A stretch of 64,000 nucleotides of DNA, from assembly GCF_017052585.1 (NCBI RefSeq), contig NZ_JAFFHZ010000001.1, positions 5,642,001 through 5,706,000 on the forward strand. Reading direction: 5' to 3'. The notes beneath the pieces are model-generated. The model was not told the DNA's origin, did not search any database, and worked only from the letters and a program-made list of their open reading frames with translations. Position numbers and translations under genes: made by a program. How positions within the stretch are numbered: position 1 is the first letter of the stretch; each line of letters begins with the position of its first letter. This DNA comes from Paenibacillus apiarius (lineage in GTDB: Bacteria; Bacillota; Bacilli; Paenibacillales; Paenibacillaceae). This document shows, in pieces, positions 44,705-56,700 of this stretch.

Positions 44705-47700
44705 ATGAAAACAAACACGGAATGGTTGGAACATGCTGCAAGCAAATACGAACAACTCGGCTGCTGGGAACCATTAACGCTTGGAGAGCAATTACGATTA
44801 TGGGCTGAACAATATCAGAGCCGGGTAGCGCTTGTTGAAGATAACATCAGACTCACCTATCAGGAACTTGACCGCAAGGTCGATGAACTTGCTTCCGGCT
44901 TTTTTCATATGGGGATCAAAAAAGGCGACAATGTGGTGGTGCAGCTTCCGAACCGCATCTCGTTCGTCCTCGCTTGCTTTGCCCTGTTCCGCATCGGAGC
45001 TCTGCCGGTGCTTGCATTGCCCGCCCACAGGGAGACTGAACTGGACGGCATTTTTAATCTCGCCCAACCGGTTGCGTACATTGTTCCTAGTGTATTCTTT
45101 GGCTTTGACTATACCAAGATGGCGAAACAACTCGTTAAAAAACATCCTTCCGTCAAATTCATGATTACAGACGGCGAATGCGAAGGAGGCATCAGTCTGG
45201 ACGATATCAGCATGCCCCCGGCAGATCTGGAATCGCCTTCTTATAAAGATACCGCTCTGCTGCTCTTATCCGGCGGAACAACCGGCACCCCCAAGCTGAT
45301 TCCCAGAACCCATGCCGATTACGCATACAATGCCAAAGCATCGGCAATGCGCTGCGAACTGAACCCGCAAAGCGTCTATCTAGCCGTTCTTCCGGTTGCC
45401 CATAACTTTCCGCTCTGCTGCCCTGGCATCCTTGGAACACTGTCAGCCGGCGGCAAGGTCGTGATGTGCCAAACGACAAGCTGCGATGAAGCTTTTCCGC
45501 TTATTGAGAAAGAGAGGGTGACCATAACCGCTCTTGTTCCTGCCCTCGTAAAACTATGGCTCGAGGTGCTGGAGTGGGATGCCTCAGGCGATATTTCAAG
45601 CCTTGAAGTCCTTCAGGTAGGCGGCTCCATGCTGGATGAAAATCTCGCGAAGCGCATCGATCCGGAAATGAAATGCAGGCTTCAGCAGGTTTTCGGCATG
45701 GCGGAAGGTCTGATTTGCTGCACTTCCCTGGATGATCCTGATCCTGTCATCCTCAGTTGTCAGGGGCGCCCCATTTCGGAGGCTGACGAAATTAGAATCG
45801 TTGACGAAGACGGAAACGATGTCGCTCAAGGAGAATTTGGAGAACTTCTTGTAAAAGGTCCCTATACGATTAACGGTTATTACAGAGCTCCTGAACAAAA
45901 TCGCAAGCATTTTACTCTCGATGGTTATTATCGTTCCGGGGACAAGGCGAGAATAACGCCGGATGGGAATATCCAAATCGGCGGGCGCATCAAAGAGCAA
46001 ATCAACCGGGCAGGGGAAAAAATCATGTCGGCTGAAGTAGAGTCCTATCTATGCGCCCATCCGGATATTAAAGACGCCGCATTGATTTCCATTCCCGATG
46101 ATACCCTTGGAGAGAGAAGCTGTGCCTATTTGATAGCCGACAATAGGGAAATCAGTCTCGCGGATATTCATCTGTTTTTGTATGACATGGGAGTGGCTCG
46201 CTATAAAATGCCGGATCAAATCCAATTCATCGATTTCTGGCCGCTTACCGCCATTGGCAAGGTCGACAAGAACAAACTAAGAAAGCTGGCGGCGGAAGCT
46301 GACCGCAAAGCAGAAGAAGAAGATTCTCCGGCAACTTACCTTGAGGAAACCATCGATTTTGGGGGAGATGCTCATATTGCGGCAGCCCATCTTGCAGAGT
46401 CCGGTCTGTATGAAAACTATCTTCTCTATGAAAATGGGGATGAATTGTCTTTAGGTATGGGGATTCATGCCTTATTATCCGTTGATGCGAAACATACAAC
46501 GCTAAAAACAGCTGAAAAAGGGCTGCAGTTTGAAAATGAGACACTAAGCGAAACCATTGACAAAGCCTTCTCGTCCGTTCCGCTTCAGAACTGGCGTGCT
46601 TATGGAACGGCCAATTTCGGGCTGTCTCGTTATAATCACAAACTGCCGCTGCTGTCTGAAGATCCATGCCTGCTGAAACTATTTATTCCTGAGGTCGAAG
46701 TGCGATTTACTGACGGCTCCATCTTGTTGCGAGCCTTGAGAGAAGACAGGTTGGAACAGTTCAGCCAACTTCTGAGGAACTTGCCGGAGATGGGACATTG
46801 CAATAGTATGGGCGATAACCTGGCCCAAAGAGTGGGCAAGCCGAAACTGGATGTTCCGGAGATAAGGACGCATGACGCTGCCTCATACATGAACATCGTG
46901 GCGGAAGCCGTAAAAGAAATTCAAGCACGAAAATATCAAAAAGTGATTTTGTCGAGAAAAATCCCGCTTCATCGGGATCTCGATATGGCGGCCAGTTATA
47001 TTGCGGGCAGAAGGGTTAACACTCCGGCTAGATCATTTTTGCTTCGCCTCGATGGCTTGCATGCGGCCGGGTTCAGTCCGGAAACGGTTGTGGAAGTCGA
47101 TAGTCTGGGCTGGGTCAGCACATTTCCGCTTGCGGGAACACGCGCAAGCGGATGCAGCAAGGAAGAAGGGGACAAGCTCAGAGATGAGCTGTTGAATGAT
47201 CCGAAAGAGATTGCAGAGCATGCCGTTTCCGTAAAACTGGCGTTTGAAGAGCTGAAAAGTGTGTGCGACGCCGAAACGATTGCCATGAGTGATTTTATGT
47301 CCGTTATAAATAGAGGGACGGTTCAGCATATTGCTTCGAGATTGAAAGGGAAGCTCAAACCCGGCTGCAACTCTTGGCATGCTTTCAATGCCCTTTTCCC
47401 TGCGGTAACGGCTTCGGGCATACCCAAAAAAGAGTCCATCGATGCCATAGGAAGATTCGAGTCCCACCCCAGAAATCTCTACAGCGGCTGCGTCATGACT
47501 GTTGACAGCGACGGCGCCATGGACGCCGCTCTCGTGTTGCGATCGATTTATCAGCAAGATAAGAACGCATGGCTGCACGCTGGCGCAGGCGTAGTTGAGA
47601 TGTCCTTACCGTCCAGAGAACTGGAGGAAACGTGTGAAAAGCTAAGCAGTTTTTCCAGACAGCTGATTGCGTCCAGCCGTGAAAGAGAGTACCAAAAGCA

Positions 47701-47707
47701 AGTATAG
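44705..47707 (+). CDS. Salicyl-AMP ligase / salicylate synthase fusion
   Basis: A 1000-residue two-enzyme fusion. Residues 1-540 form a stand-alone aryl-acid adenylating enzyme (YbtE/EntE-like): A3 loop LLSGGTTGTPKL (about 187-198), HNFPLCCPG at 233-241, the hinge block GRIKEQINRAGEKI and the A10 Lys in AIGKVDKNKL. In 2,3-DHB enzymes the position of Cys239 is Ser; Cys is reported for salicylate-type ligases, which agrees with the fusion partner. From about 560 it is a salicylate synthase (Irp9/MbtI-like): KVILSR with Lys746, then DDLLNDPKEIAEHAVSV-like Glu/His motif (here DELLNDPKEIAEHAVSV), GTVQHIASRL, ALFPAVTASGIPK and LYSGCV. It makes salicylate from chorismate through isochorismate. Fusing the two enzymes couples synthesis to activation. 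AGGAGGA precedes the start. Confidence 0.93.
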   Translation: MKTNTEWLEHAASKYEQLGCWEPLTLGEQLRLWAEQYQSRVALVEDNIRLTYQELDRKVDELASGFFHMGIKKGDNVVVQLPNRISFVLACFALFRIGALPVLALPAHRETELDGIFNLAQPVAYIVPSVFFGFDYTKMAKQLVKKHPSVKFMITDGECEGGISLDDISMPPADLESPSYKDTALLLLSGGTTGTPKLIPRTHADYAYNAKASAMRCELNPQSVYLAVLPVAHNFPLCCPGILGTLSAGGKVVMCQTTSCDEAFPLIEKERVTITALVPALVKLWLEVLEWDASGDISSLEVLQVGGSMLDENLAKRIDPEMKCRLQQVFGMAEGLICCTSLDDPDPVILSCQGRPISEADEIRIVDEDGNDVAQGEFGELLVKGPYTINGYYRAPEQNRKHFTLDGYYRSGDKARITPDGNIQIGGRIKEQINRAGEKIMSAEVESYLCAHPDIKDAALISIPDDTLGERSCAYLIADNREISLADIHLFLYDMGVARYKMPDQIQFIDFWPLTAIGKVDKNKLRKLAAEADRKAEEEDSPATYLEETIDFGGDAHIAAAHLAESGLYENYLLYENGDELSLGMGIHALLSVDAKHTTLKTAEKGLQFENETLSETIDKAFSSVPLQNWRAYGTANFGLSRYNHKLPLLSEDPCLLKLFIPEVEVRFTDGSILLRALREDRLEQFSQLLRNLPEMGHCNSMGDNLAQRVGKPKLDVPEIRTHDAASYMNIVAEAVKEIQARKYQKVILSRKIPLHRDLDMAASYIAGRRVNTPARSFLLRLDGLHAAGFSPETVVEVDSLGWVSTFPLAGTRASGCSKEEGDKLRDELLNDPKEIAEHAVSVKLAFEELKSVCDAETIAMSDFMSVINRGTVQHIASRLKGKLKPGCNSWHAFNALFPAVTASGIPKKESIDAIGRFESHPRNLYSGCVMTVDSDGAMDAALVLRSIYQQDKNAWLHAGAGVVEMSLPSRELEETCEKLSSFSRQLIASSREREYQKQV

Positions 47708-47736
47708 AGCCAATAAGAGGGAAAGGAGTGATTGTG

Positions 47737-50700
47737 ATGAAACAACCGGTAAAAAACAGCCCGTCAATCGATATATCTCCATTGAGCTATGAAGATGTAC
47801 GGATGCAGATTAAGAGCATGCTGCCTGCGCCGATCGATTTTGATGACGATCAGAACTTGATCGAACTAGGCTTGGATTCCTTGCAAATGATGAGGATGGT
47901 CAACAAGTGGCGGCGGAGCGGAGCGGCCGTTACGTTTTCCGAGCTGATCGCCGCGCCCCGCTTGCGTGAATGGTGGACTCTATTGAACAAACAGAATAAA
48001 GCGATTCGAGCAGCGTATACGGACGCAATAGGGATGGAAGGGCAAGAGGACGTGAAGGGCCCCTTTCCGCTTACGGATGTTCAGCATGCCTACTGGGTCG
48101 GTCGACGTGACGATCAGCCACTCGGCGGCGTGGGTTGTCATGCCTATTTGGAGCTCGATGGCAAGGACGTTGAACCTGAGCGCCTGGAATCGGCCTGGGG
48201 ACAATTACTGATGCATCATGCCATGCTGCGCGCAAAATTTTTGCCGGATGGACAGCAGGAAGTAATGGATGATCCATTTGCAAAAGCGCTGTTCGTGCAT
48301 GACTTGCGTTCTTATCCGGAGGGCGAACTCGCCCTGGAGTTAGAGCGCATACGCGCCCGATTATCGCATCGCCGTTTGGCCGTAGAGAAGGGGCAGGTTG
48401 CCGGGCTTGAACTTAGCTTGCTGCCAGGGGGCCGTACTCGTCTACATTTTGATATCGATTTGCTTGTAGCCGACGTGCAAAGCCTGCACATCATTTTGCG
48501 AGATTTGGCTGCAGCCTATGCTCGCGGTTGCCGGCCCGCGGCGCCGATCAACTGGAAGTTTGCTGACTATGTGAAGCGAGAAGCTGAGCGCCGGGCTTCA
48601 GACAAACGAGAAGCCGCTCAATATTGGAAGGGGCGTCTGTCAACCCTGCCTGCGGCTCCCGGATTACCGTTGAAGGAGAAGCCGGAGGCGATAAAGTCAC
48701 CTATATATAATAGAAGAAATTATTTCGTGACAAGGGAAAATTGGTCGCTGTTGCAGCAACGATCCGCAGCTTATCAAGTCACGCCCGCGATGGTGCTGTT
48801 AACCGCTTATGCGGAAGTCCTTGACCGATGGAGCACCCATTCGCAATTCCTCATTAATATACCCTTATTCGATCGCCACACCGAGCAAGCCGGCATTGAA
48901 GAGGTTGTCGCCGATTTTACCAACTTGCTTTTGCTCGCCGTGGAGTGCAGTTCCCGCCAATCGTTTGTGGAGCGGGTGCGAAGCGTTCAGGCGCAGTTCC
49001 ATCAGGATGTGGCCCATGCGGCTTATTCCGGAGTGCAAGTTCAACGGGATCTGGCGCGTGTCCGCCAGGGAGAACGGGATTTCGCGCCTGTCGTGTTCGC
49101 TTGCAACTTAGGCACTCCGCTCGTTAATGAGGAATGCCGCCATACTCTGGGCAAGCTCTCTTATATGATCTCGCAAACTCCGCAGGTATGGCTTGATTTT
49201 CAGACCTATGAAATGGATGGCGGCCTGTTATTGGCGTGGGATGCCGTTGATCAAATGTTTCCCGCCGGTTTGATTGATAGCATGTTTACTGCCTATACCC
49301 AACTGATGGACTGGCTGGTGGCGGATAACAATGACTGGCACTCTTCGCCGGATATTGTGACTGCTTCCGATCGTCATAGGCGGGACTGGGAAGCGGAAGT
49401 GTCCCTTCCGCAACCGGCCCAATGTTTGCACGCGTCATTTTTTGATGTTGCTGCCGGGAATCCATATGGAACCGCACTTATAGACAGTCGGTCAAATACA
49501 ACTTATTCATATGGAGAACTATCCCAATACGCATTGCGGGTGGCGTCCTTCCTCAAGAAAAAAGGGATTAAGGAGGGCGATCCTGTGGCCGTCACTTTGC
49601 CACGGGGAATCGAACAAATCGCTGCAGTGATTGGCATCTTGGCAATCGGGGCCTGTTATGTCCCGATCGGCATCGAACAGCCATCCGCCCGTCGTGCGCG
49701 CATTCATCACAAAGCAGACATTCGTTACGTGCTTACCGATGAGGAACAAGCTCGAACCTTGGACTGGCCCGCCGGCGTCGTCGTGCTGAATATCGCCGGA
49801 GCAGCCAACTCAACTCCGTTGGCGGAGCCCGTAGAAATATCTCCGAATCGTGTGGCCTATATCATATTCACTTCCGGTTCCACAGGAGAACCGAAAGGAG
49901 TTGAAATTAGCCACTGCGCGGCATGGAATACGATTTCAGACATCAATCGCCGCTATACAGTCAGCCGAACCGATCGGATATTAGCGGTTTCATCCCTGGA
50001 TTTCGATCTTTCCGTCTATGACATATTCGGGCTGCTGAGCGCGGGAGGATCGGTTGTGCTGATTACGGAAGACACGCGGCGTGATGCCGCGCATTGGTTC
50101 AAGCTGCTCAACCAATATCAGGTCACGATATGGAATTCAGTGCCTGTGCTCCTTGATATGCTGCTGATAGCTGCGGAAAGTGAGCGGCGCAGCATGCTGC
50201 CGCTACGTCTCACGATGCTGTCCGGCGACTGGATTGGACTGGATCTGCCTGCGCGGCTGCAACGAGCGGCTGAACATGCTCGACTGGTTGCAATGGGGGG
50301 AGCGACAGAGGCTTCGATCTGGTCTAATGCTTTTGATGTTACTGTACCGTTGCCTGTAGAATGGGCGTCCATTCCGTATGGCCGTCCATTGGCCAACCAG
50401 ACTTATCGGGTTGTGGACGGCAAGGGGAGGGATTGCCCCGACTGGGTAGCCGGAGAACTGTGGATTGGCGGTGCCGGTGTCGCGCAAGGATATCGGGGAG
50501 ACCCTGAGCTTACCGCGGAGCGGTTTGTCAGTTGGAACGGTTCCCGCTGGTACCGAACCGGCGATCTGGGACGATATTGGCCGGATGGCAATATCGAGTT
50601 TCTGGGGCGGAAAGATTATCAGGTCAAGTTAAGAGGCCACCGCATTGAACTGGGCGAGATTGAAACGGCATTGAAGCAGTATCCGGGTGTGCGAGATGCC

Positions 50701-53700
50701 GTGGTCGCGACAGCGGGCGATCCGCGGGGACATAAACATCTTGTCGGCTATGTGGTTGCCGATCAGGACAGCGGGTCGTCTTGTTTTGATATCGAGAGCG
50801 CTGATCCGGAACAGATCCGCGACCTTTGGACCGCTGTGGTCGATGCGGGACGCAAGCAGGCTTGGGAGGCTATTCCCCAAGAGATCACATCAGAGGAGCT
50901 TACAGCGTTTAGGGAACATGTCGATCGCTTGAGCACTCGTTATATTTGCCGTGCTCTGACGCAAGTGGGCGCTTTTCTTCAGCCGGGAGAGCGATACACG
51001 CTTGAGACGTTGATGCAGCGTTGCGGAATTCAACACCGCTATCGTGAACTGGTCAAACAGTGGCTTGGCACTTTGGAAGGCGAAGGATGGTTGGAAAAAG
51101 ACGGCACGAACGCCTACGTTAATACCCAAATGTTCCCGGCGGAGCCATCCGAAACCTTAATTGAAAACGGGGCATATTCGGCATTGGAACGACATGCGCA
51201 AGGCATTTTGCGCTATTTGCAGCAGATCGGCAACTGCAGCGCCGGCCTGTTAACGGGCAAAATCGACCCGTTGGCGCTTTTCTTTGCGGACGATCTGTCT
51301 CTGTCGCCGGATGATCTGATGCAAAGCCTGCCGGGAACAGACTACAGAAACGGCATTGCAAGAAAGATGGTAGAAGCGATCGCTCAAGGTCCTTCCAGGC
51401 CTGAACCGATACGGGTGTTGGAAATCGGAGCGAGAAACAAGGAGTTCACCGAGTCTGTGTTGGCTTTACTAGCGCCTGAAGAGACCATCTACACATGCAC
51501 GGATCATTCTGCCTTCTTCATCAATGCGGCGAAACAGCAATTGAAACCTGCTTCGTTCGTTCAATATCAGCTGTTGGATGTCGGACAGCATCCACAGGCT
51601 CAGGGATATGATGCGCATCGTTATGACGTCATTATCGCGTCCAATTCCTTGCACCGCGCGCGGAATATCGGAACCGCGCTGGGGCATATTCAATCCTTGT
51701 TGGCTCCCGGAGGGTTGCTGATAGTGCTGGAGATGACGAGCAACAGCCGTCTGCAGCAAATAAGCACAGGATACCTCGAAGAAGGCTTTACTCGCTTTGA
51801 AGATGAACGACTTGCAGAACGCCTGCCGCTTCTTTCTGTGGAAACATGGGAAAAGCTGCTGCACACGCAACAATTCGCTGAAGTCGCAGCCTTCCCGGAG
51901 CATGGCGATCCAGCCAGCAGATTCGGACAGCATGTCATAGTAGCTCAAGCGCCTTGCCATATCAAACGCTTTCAACCGGAAAAGCTGTCTCGTTTTTTAA
52001 GCCGGAAGTTGCCTGAATATATGGTTCCATCTGCTTTTATTTCTTTAAACGAGCTGCCGCTTACGGCTAACGGCAAGGTGGACCGGCAAGCGCTGCCAAC
52101 CCCTGATTACCTGATCAAGGCCAATTCGGAAAAAGTGTATACAGCTCCACGGACGCCGATCGAACAAACGTTGGCGGCGATATGGGGCCGCATTTTTGAC
52201 ATGGGGCAAGTCGGGATTAGCGACAACTATTTCGAATTGGGAGGGGACTCGTTAATCGCGACCAAGCTAAGCGCCATTGTGCGCAGTACGCTTGAGGTGG
52301 AGCTATCGCTCGGCATGATATTTGAAAGTCCGACCATCGCGGCACTGGCTGAACGCGTTCAGGCGCTTATGGAAGAGAACCCGGAAACGTCCGGATCTGA
52401 TTCCGGATTGCCCCAGATCGTTCCGGATCCCGGACAGCGGCATCTTCCTTTTCCGCTGACCGATATTCAACAAGCGTATTGGGTTGGCCGCAGCGGCGTT
52501 TATGCATTGGGCAACGTATCCACCCATTGTTATTTCGAGATTGAAGGCGTTGATCTGGATCTTGAACGGATTAATAGAGCTTGGCAGCGTCTGATCGATC
52601 ATCACGACATGATGAGGGCTGTCATTATGCCCGGCGGTCAACGCCAGACCATTTTGGAGCAGGTTCCTGCCTACCATATCAGCATATTGGATTTGCATGG
52701 CAAAGATCTGGAAGAGTCCGAGGTTGAACTGAAAATGGTTCGGGAAGAGATGTCACATCAGGTTCTCTCTACCGACCAATGGCCATTGTTTGATGTGCGG
52801 GCATCTTGTTATGGAGAAGATCGCGTTCGCCTTCATATTAGCTTTGACAACTTGATCTTTGATGGGTGGAGCATGTTCCACCTTCTAAGCGAATGGTCCA
52901 GGCTCTACCATGATCCAAATGCCCAACTGCGCTCCCTTGATTTATCATTCCGGGACTATGTGTTGGCGCTGGAACTCCTCAAACAATCGGATGCCTATCG
53001 ACATGACGAGGAATATTGGTTTGACCGTTTGCCCGACTTGCCGCCGGCTCCCGATCTGCCTCTGGCTCAACATCCAGACTCGCTTTCCGAGCAGCGGTTC
53101 AGCCGTTTGGATGCCAAGTTGGATCGCCATACCTGGGAGCAACTCAAGCGGCGGTCGGCGGAAGCGGGACTCACTCCTTCCGGAATATTGTTGACGGCGT
53201 ATGCCGAAGTTCTCGGCGTATGGAGCAAGCGTCCTCGCTTTACGATCAACCTGACCCAATTCAATCGGCTGCCGTTGCACTCGCAAGTTCATGATATTGT
53301 AGGTGATTTTACGTCGTTGACCTTGCTGGCCGTGGATCAAACGTCAGGCAAGACATTTTTGGAACGGGGCCGGAATTTGCAGCAGCAGCTGTGGCGGGAT
53401 TTGGATCACCCTTATGTGGGCGGGGTGCAAATCCAGCGCGAATTAGCGAAACAAAGCGGGAAGCATCACGGGGTGGCGATGCCGGTTGTGTTCACGAGCG
53501 CTCTGGGCGTCGACCAGTGGGGCGGAGACGATTCCGGCGGAAAGTGGCTGGGCAAACTCGTCTACAACATTACGCAAACGCCGCAAGTATGGCTGGATCA
53601 TCAGGTGGTCGAGCAAGATGGGGAGCTGCTCTTGATTTGGGATGCGGTAGAAGGACTATTCCCGGAAGGTCTCCTTGCCGATATGTTTGCAGCCTACCGT

Positions 53701-56700
53701 CATCTTCTGCAGCGTCTGGCCGAGGAAGACACGGCGTGGCGGGAAGCGGCGCCGAGCCTCGTATCCGTTCCCCGGCTTGAAGCAAGAATCGAGGCCAACC
53801 ATACGGATGCGCCCGTATCTTCGGATACGCTCACCCGTTTATTTGATAAACAGGCTTCCCTGCATCCGGCTCGGCCGGCAGTCATTGCTTCCGGCCGCAC
53901 ATTGACCTATGAGGAGCTGTCTTGCCTTGCCGCAGAGGTGGGGCATCTCTTGCGGACCAAGGGGGCGCAGCCCAATACACTGGTCGCAGTCGTTATGGAG
54001 AAAGGCTGGGAGCAGGTTGCGGCAGTGCTCGGGATTCTGAAGTCCGGAGCCGCTTATCTGCCGGTAGATCCGGATCATCCCGAGGAGAGGCGTTGGCAGC
54101 TTCTGCGGGATGGCCGTATCAATATCGTTCTCACCCAGTCCTGGCTGGAAGAGAGATTGAATTGGCCCGGGGGCATCGAGCGATTGGCTGTAGATCGGAT
54201 GACGTCAAGGGATAAGGCAAGCTACCCGCTGGAGCCCGCAGAGCAGCCGGAGGATTTGGCCTACGTCATTTATACCTCGGGGTCGACGGGTTCGCCCAAG
54301 GGGGTCATGATCGACCATCGGGGCGCAGTCAACACCATTCTGGATGTGAACAATCGTTTTTCCGTGGGGCCGGAAGACCGGATATTGGCGCTCTCCAACT
54401 TGAATTTCGATCTTTCGGTGTATGACATGTTCGGCATGTTTGCGGCCGGAGGAACGGTGATCGTGCCTGAAGCGGACAAAGCGAGAGATCCCGCCCGTTG
54501 GCTTGAACTGATGGAGCAAGAGCAAATCACGGTGTGGAATACGGTTCCGGCCTTCATGCAGATGCTGTTGGAGCATGCCTCCAGCAGAGAGATCGTGATG
54601 CCGCAATCCCTTCGCCTGGTTTTGTTAAGCGGCGATTGGATCCCTGTGGATCTGCCGGACAAGATTAAGGCTCATGTTCATGGCGTCCAGGTGATCGGTT
54701 TGGGAGGGGCTACGGAGGCTTCGATCTGGTCCAACCTCTATCCGATTCAGGAAGCCGATCCGGGCTGGAAAAGCATTCCTTACGGCCGTCCGATGGCCAA
54801 CCAGCGCTACTATGCGCTTAACGAATGGATGGAGGATTGCCCGGTCTGGGTGCCGGGTCAGCTTTATATCGGCGGGATTGGTCTTGCCAAGGGCTACTGG
54901 AATGATGAGGCCAAGACCAGGGAGAGGTTTATCCATCATCCCCGCACAGGCGAACGTCTTTATTGCACAGGTGACTTGGGACGTTATTTGCCGGATGGCA
55001 GCATAGAGTTCCTGGGACGGGAAGACTCTCAGGTGAAAATCAGGGGACATCGCATGGAGCTGGGCGAGATCGAAACTGCGCTGAAGCGGCATGACGGGGT
55101 TAAGGAAGCCATAGTTGCCATATCTGGCCAATCGGCCGGGGATAAGCGCTTGGTCGGTTATGTGGTGCTTGACCATGACAAGGGATCGGAGCTGCTCGAC
55201 ACCAAGCGCGCAGATCCTGCCGTCTGCGCATCAAGGCGGCAGGCAATCAAGCGTGCCGGACAACTGCAAGGCTCGCAAATTCCGGCTTCCATCGATGTGG
55301 AGGCGGTCTCTCTTTTCATGGAGGATGCAGATCGTTTAAGTATGGCGTACATTCGTCGCACTTTGCATGACATGGGCATTTTTTCACGTGCAGGAGAGCA
55401 ATATTCCATCGATGAGCTGATGCGCCGCTTTCAGATCCGCCCCCGCTACCGGACGCTCGTACTCCACTGGCTGAATATGCTGATGGAGGAGGGACTGTTG
55501 GAAAAAAACGAAGCCGGGATTTATCGGAATCACCGTTCTTTACATGAAGAACTGCCTGATTACATCCCGGAGAGCGGACAAAAAGAATCTCCGCTCTTAT
55601 CGAAAGAGGCAGCGGCGCTCGACACCTTTTTCCGGCGCGAAAGCTCATCATTTACGGGTCTGCTTACAGGCGAGATCGATCCGCTTGAGCTTTTCCTGAC
55701 GAATGATTCCTCTATGACACCGGAAGGCTTGAGCCAGTTCAACCTTGCGCGGGAGTATGACATCAACCTTGCGCGGGAGGTCTTCAGCGCCATTATAAAT
55801 GGTTATCCGCACGATCAAGAGGTGCGGGTGCTGGAAATCGGAACGAGGGCGGGAAGCCTGACGGATACCCTTGTGTCTCTTTTGCCTGCAGATAGGGGCC
55901 GGTACCTGTATGCCGATGAGTCCTCGTTCTTCATAGACAGGGCAAAAGAGAAATGGGGGGAAGCGGCGCCACTTGAATACGGCTTGTTCGATATGAACAA
56001 ACCGCCGCTCCGGCAGGGATATGAGCTCCATCAATTCGATGTGATTGTGGCGGATAATACGCTGCATCGCACCCGAAATATGGGGACGACACTGCAATAT
56101 TTAAAGCAGATGCTGGCGCCCGGAGGATTTCTGTTCTTGATTGAAGCAACACGCAACAGCCGCTTCATGCTGGCGACCGTCGCGTTTTTCGAGGATGGAT
56201 TCAGCCATCTTGAGGACGAGCGGAACACGGACCATCTTCCTTTAATCGCAGCGGAAAAATGGCGCGAGGTGTTAGATAAACAGGGATTCTCAAACGCGAT
56301 GGCGTTCCCGGAAAGCGGACACGCCGCAGAGCAATTCGGCCGGCACTTGATCGTAGCGCAGGCGCCTGAAGCGGTCAGGGAATTCCAGCCGGAACATTTG
56401 TCCGCCGCCATGCGGCGCAAGCTGCCTGATTACATGGTGCCGACCGCGTACGTGCTGCTGGATGACCTGCCTCTGTCCGCCAACGGGAAAATAGACCGAA
56501 AAGCGCTAGCGGAACTTGGCAGGGAAAAAGAGATCGTGCCTAAAAAAACGCACGTCGCCCCTTCCACGGAGACGGAAATGAAAATAGCGAGTGTGTGGGA
56601 AGAGATATTCAATTGTAATCAGATAGGAATTTACGACAGCTTTTTTGCATTGGGAGGGGATTCGTTACGCGCCATTCAATGCATCAATCTTCTAAAAGAG

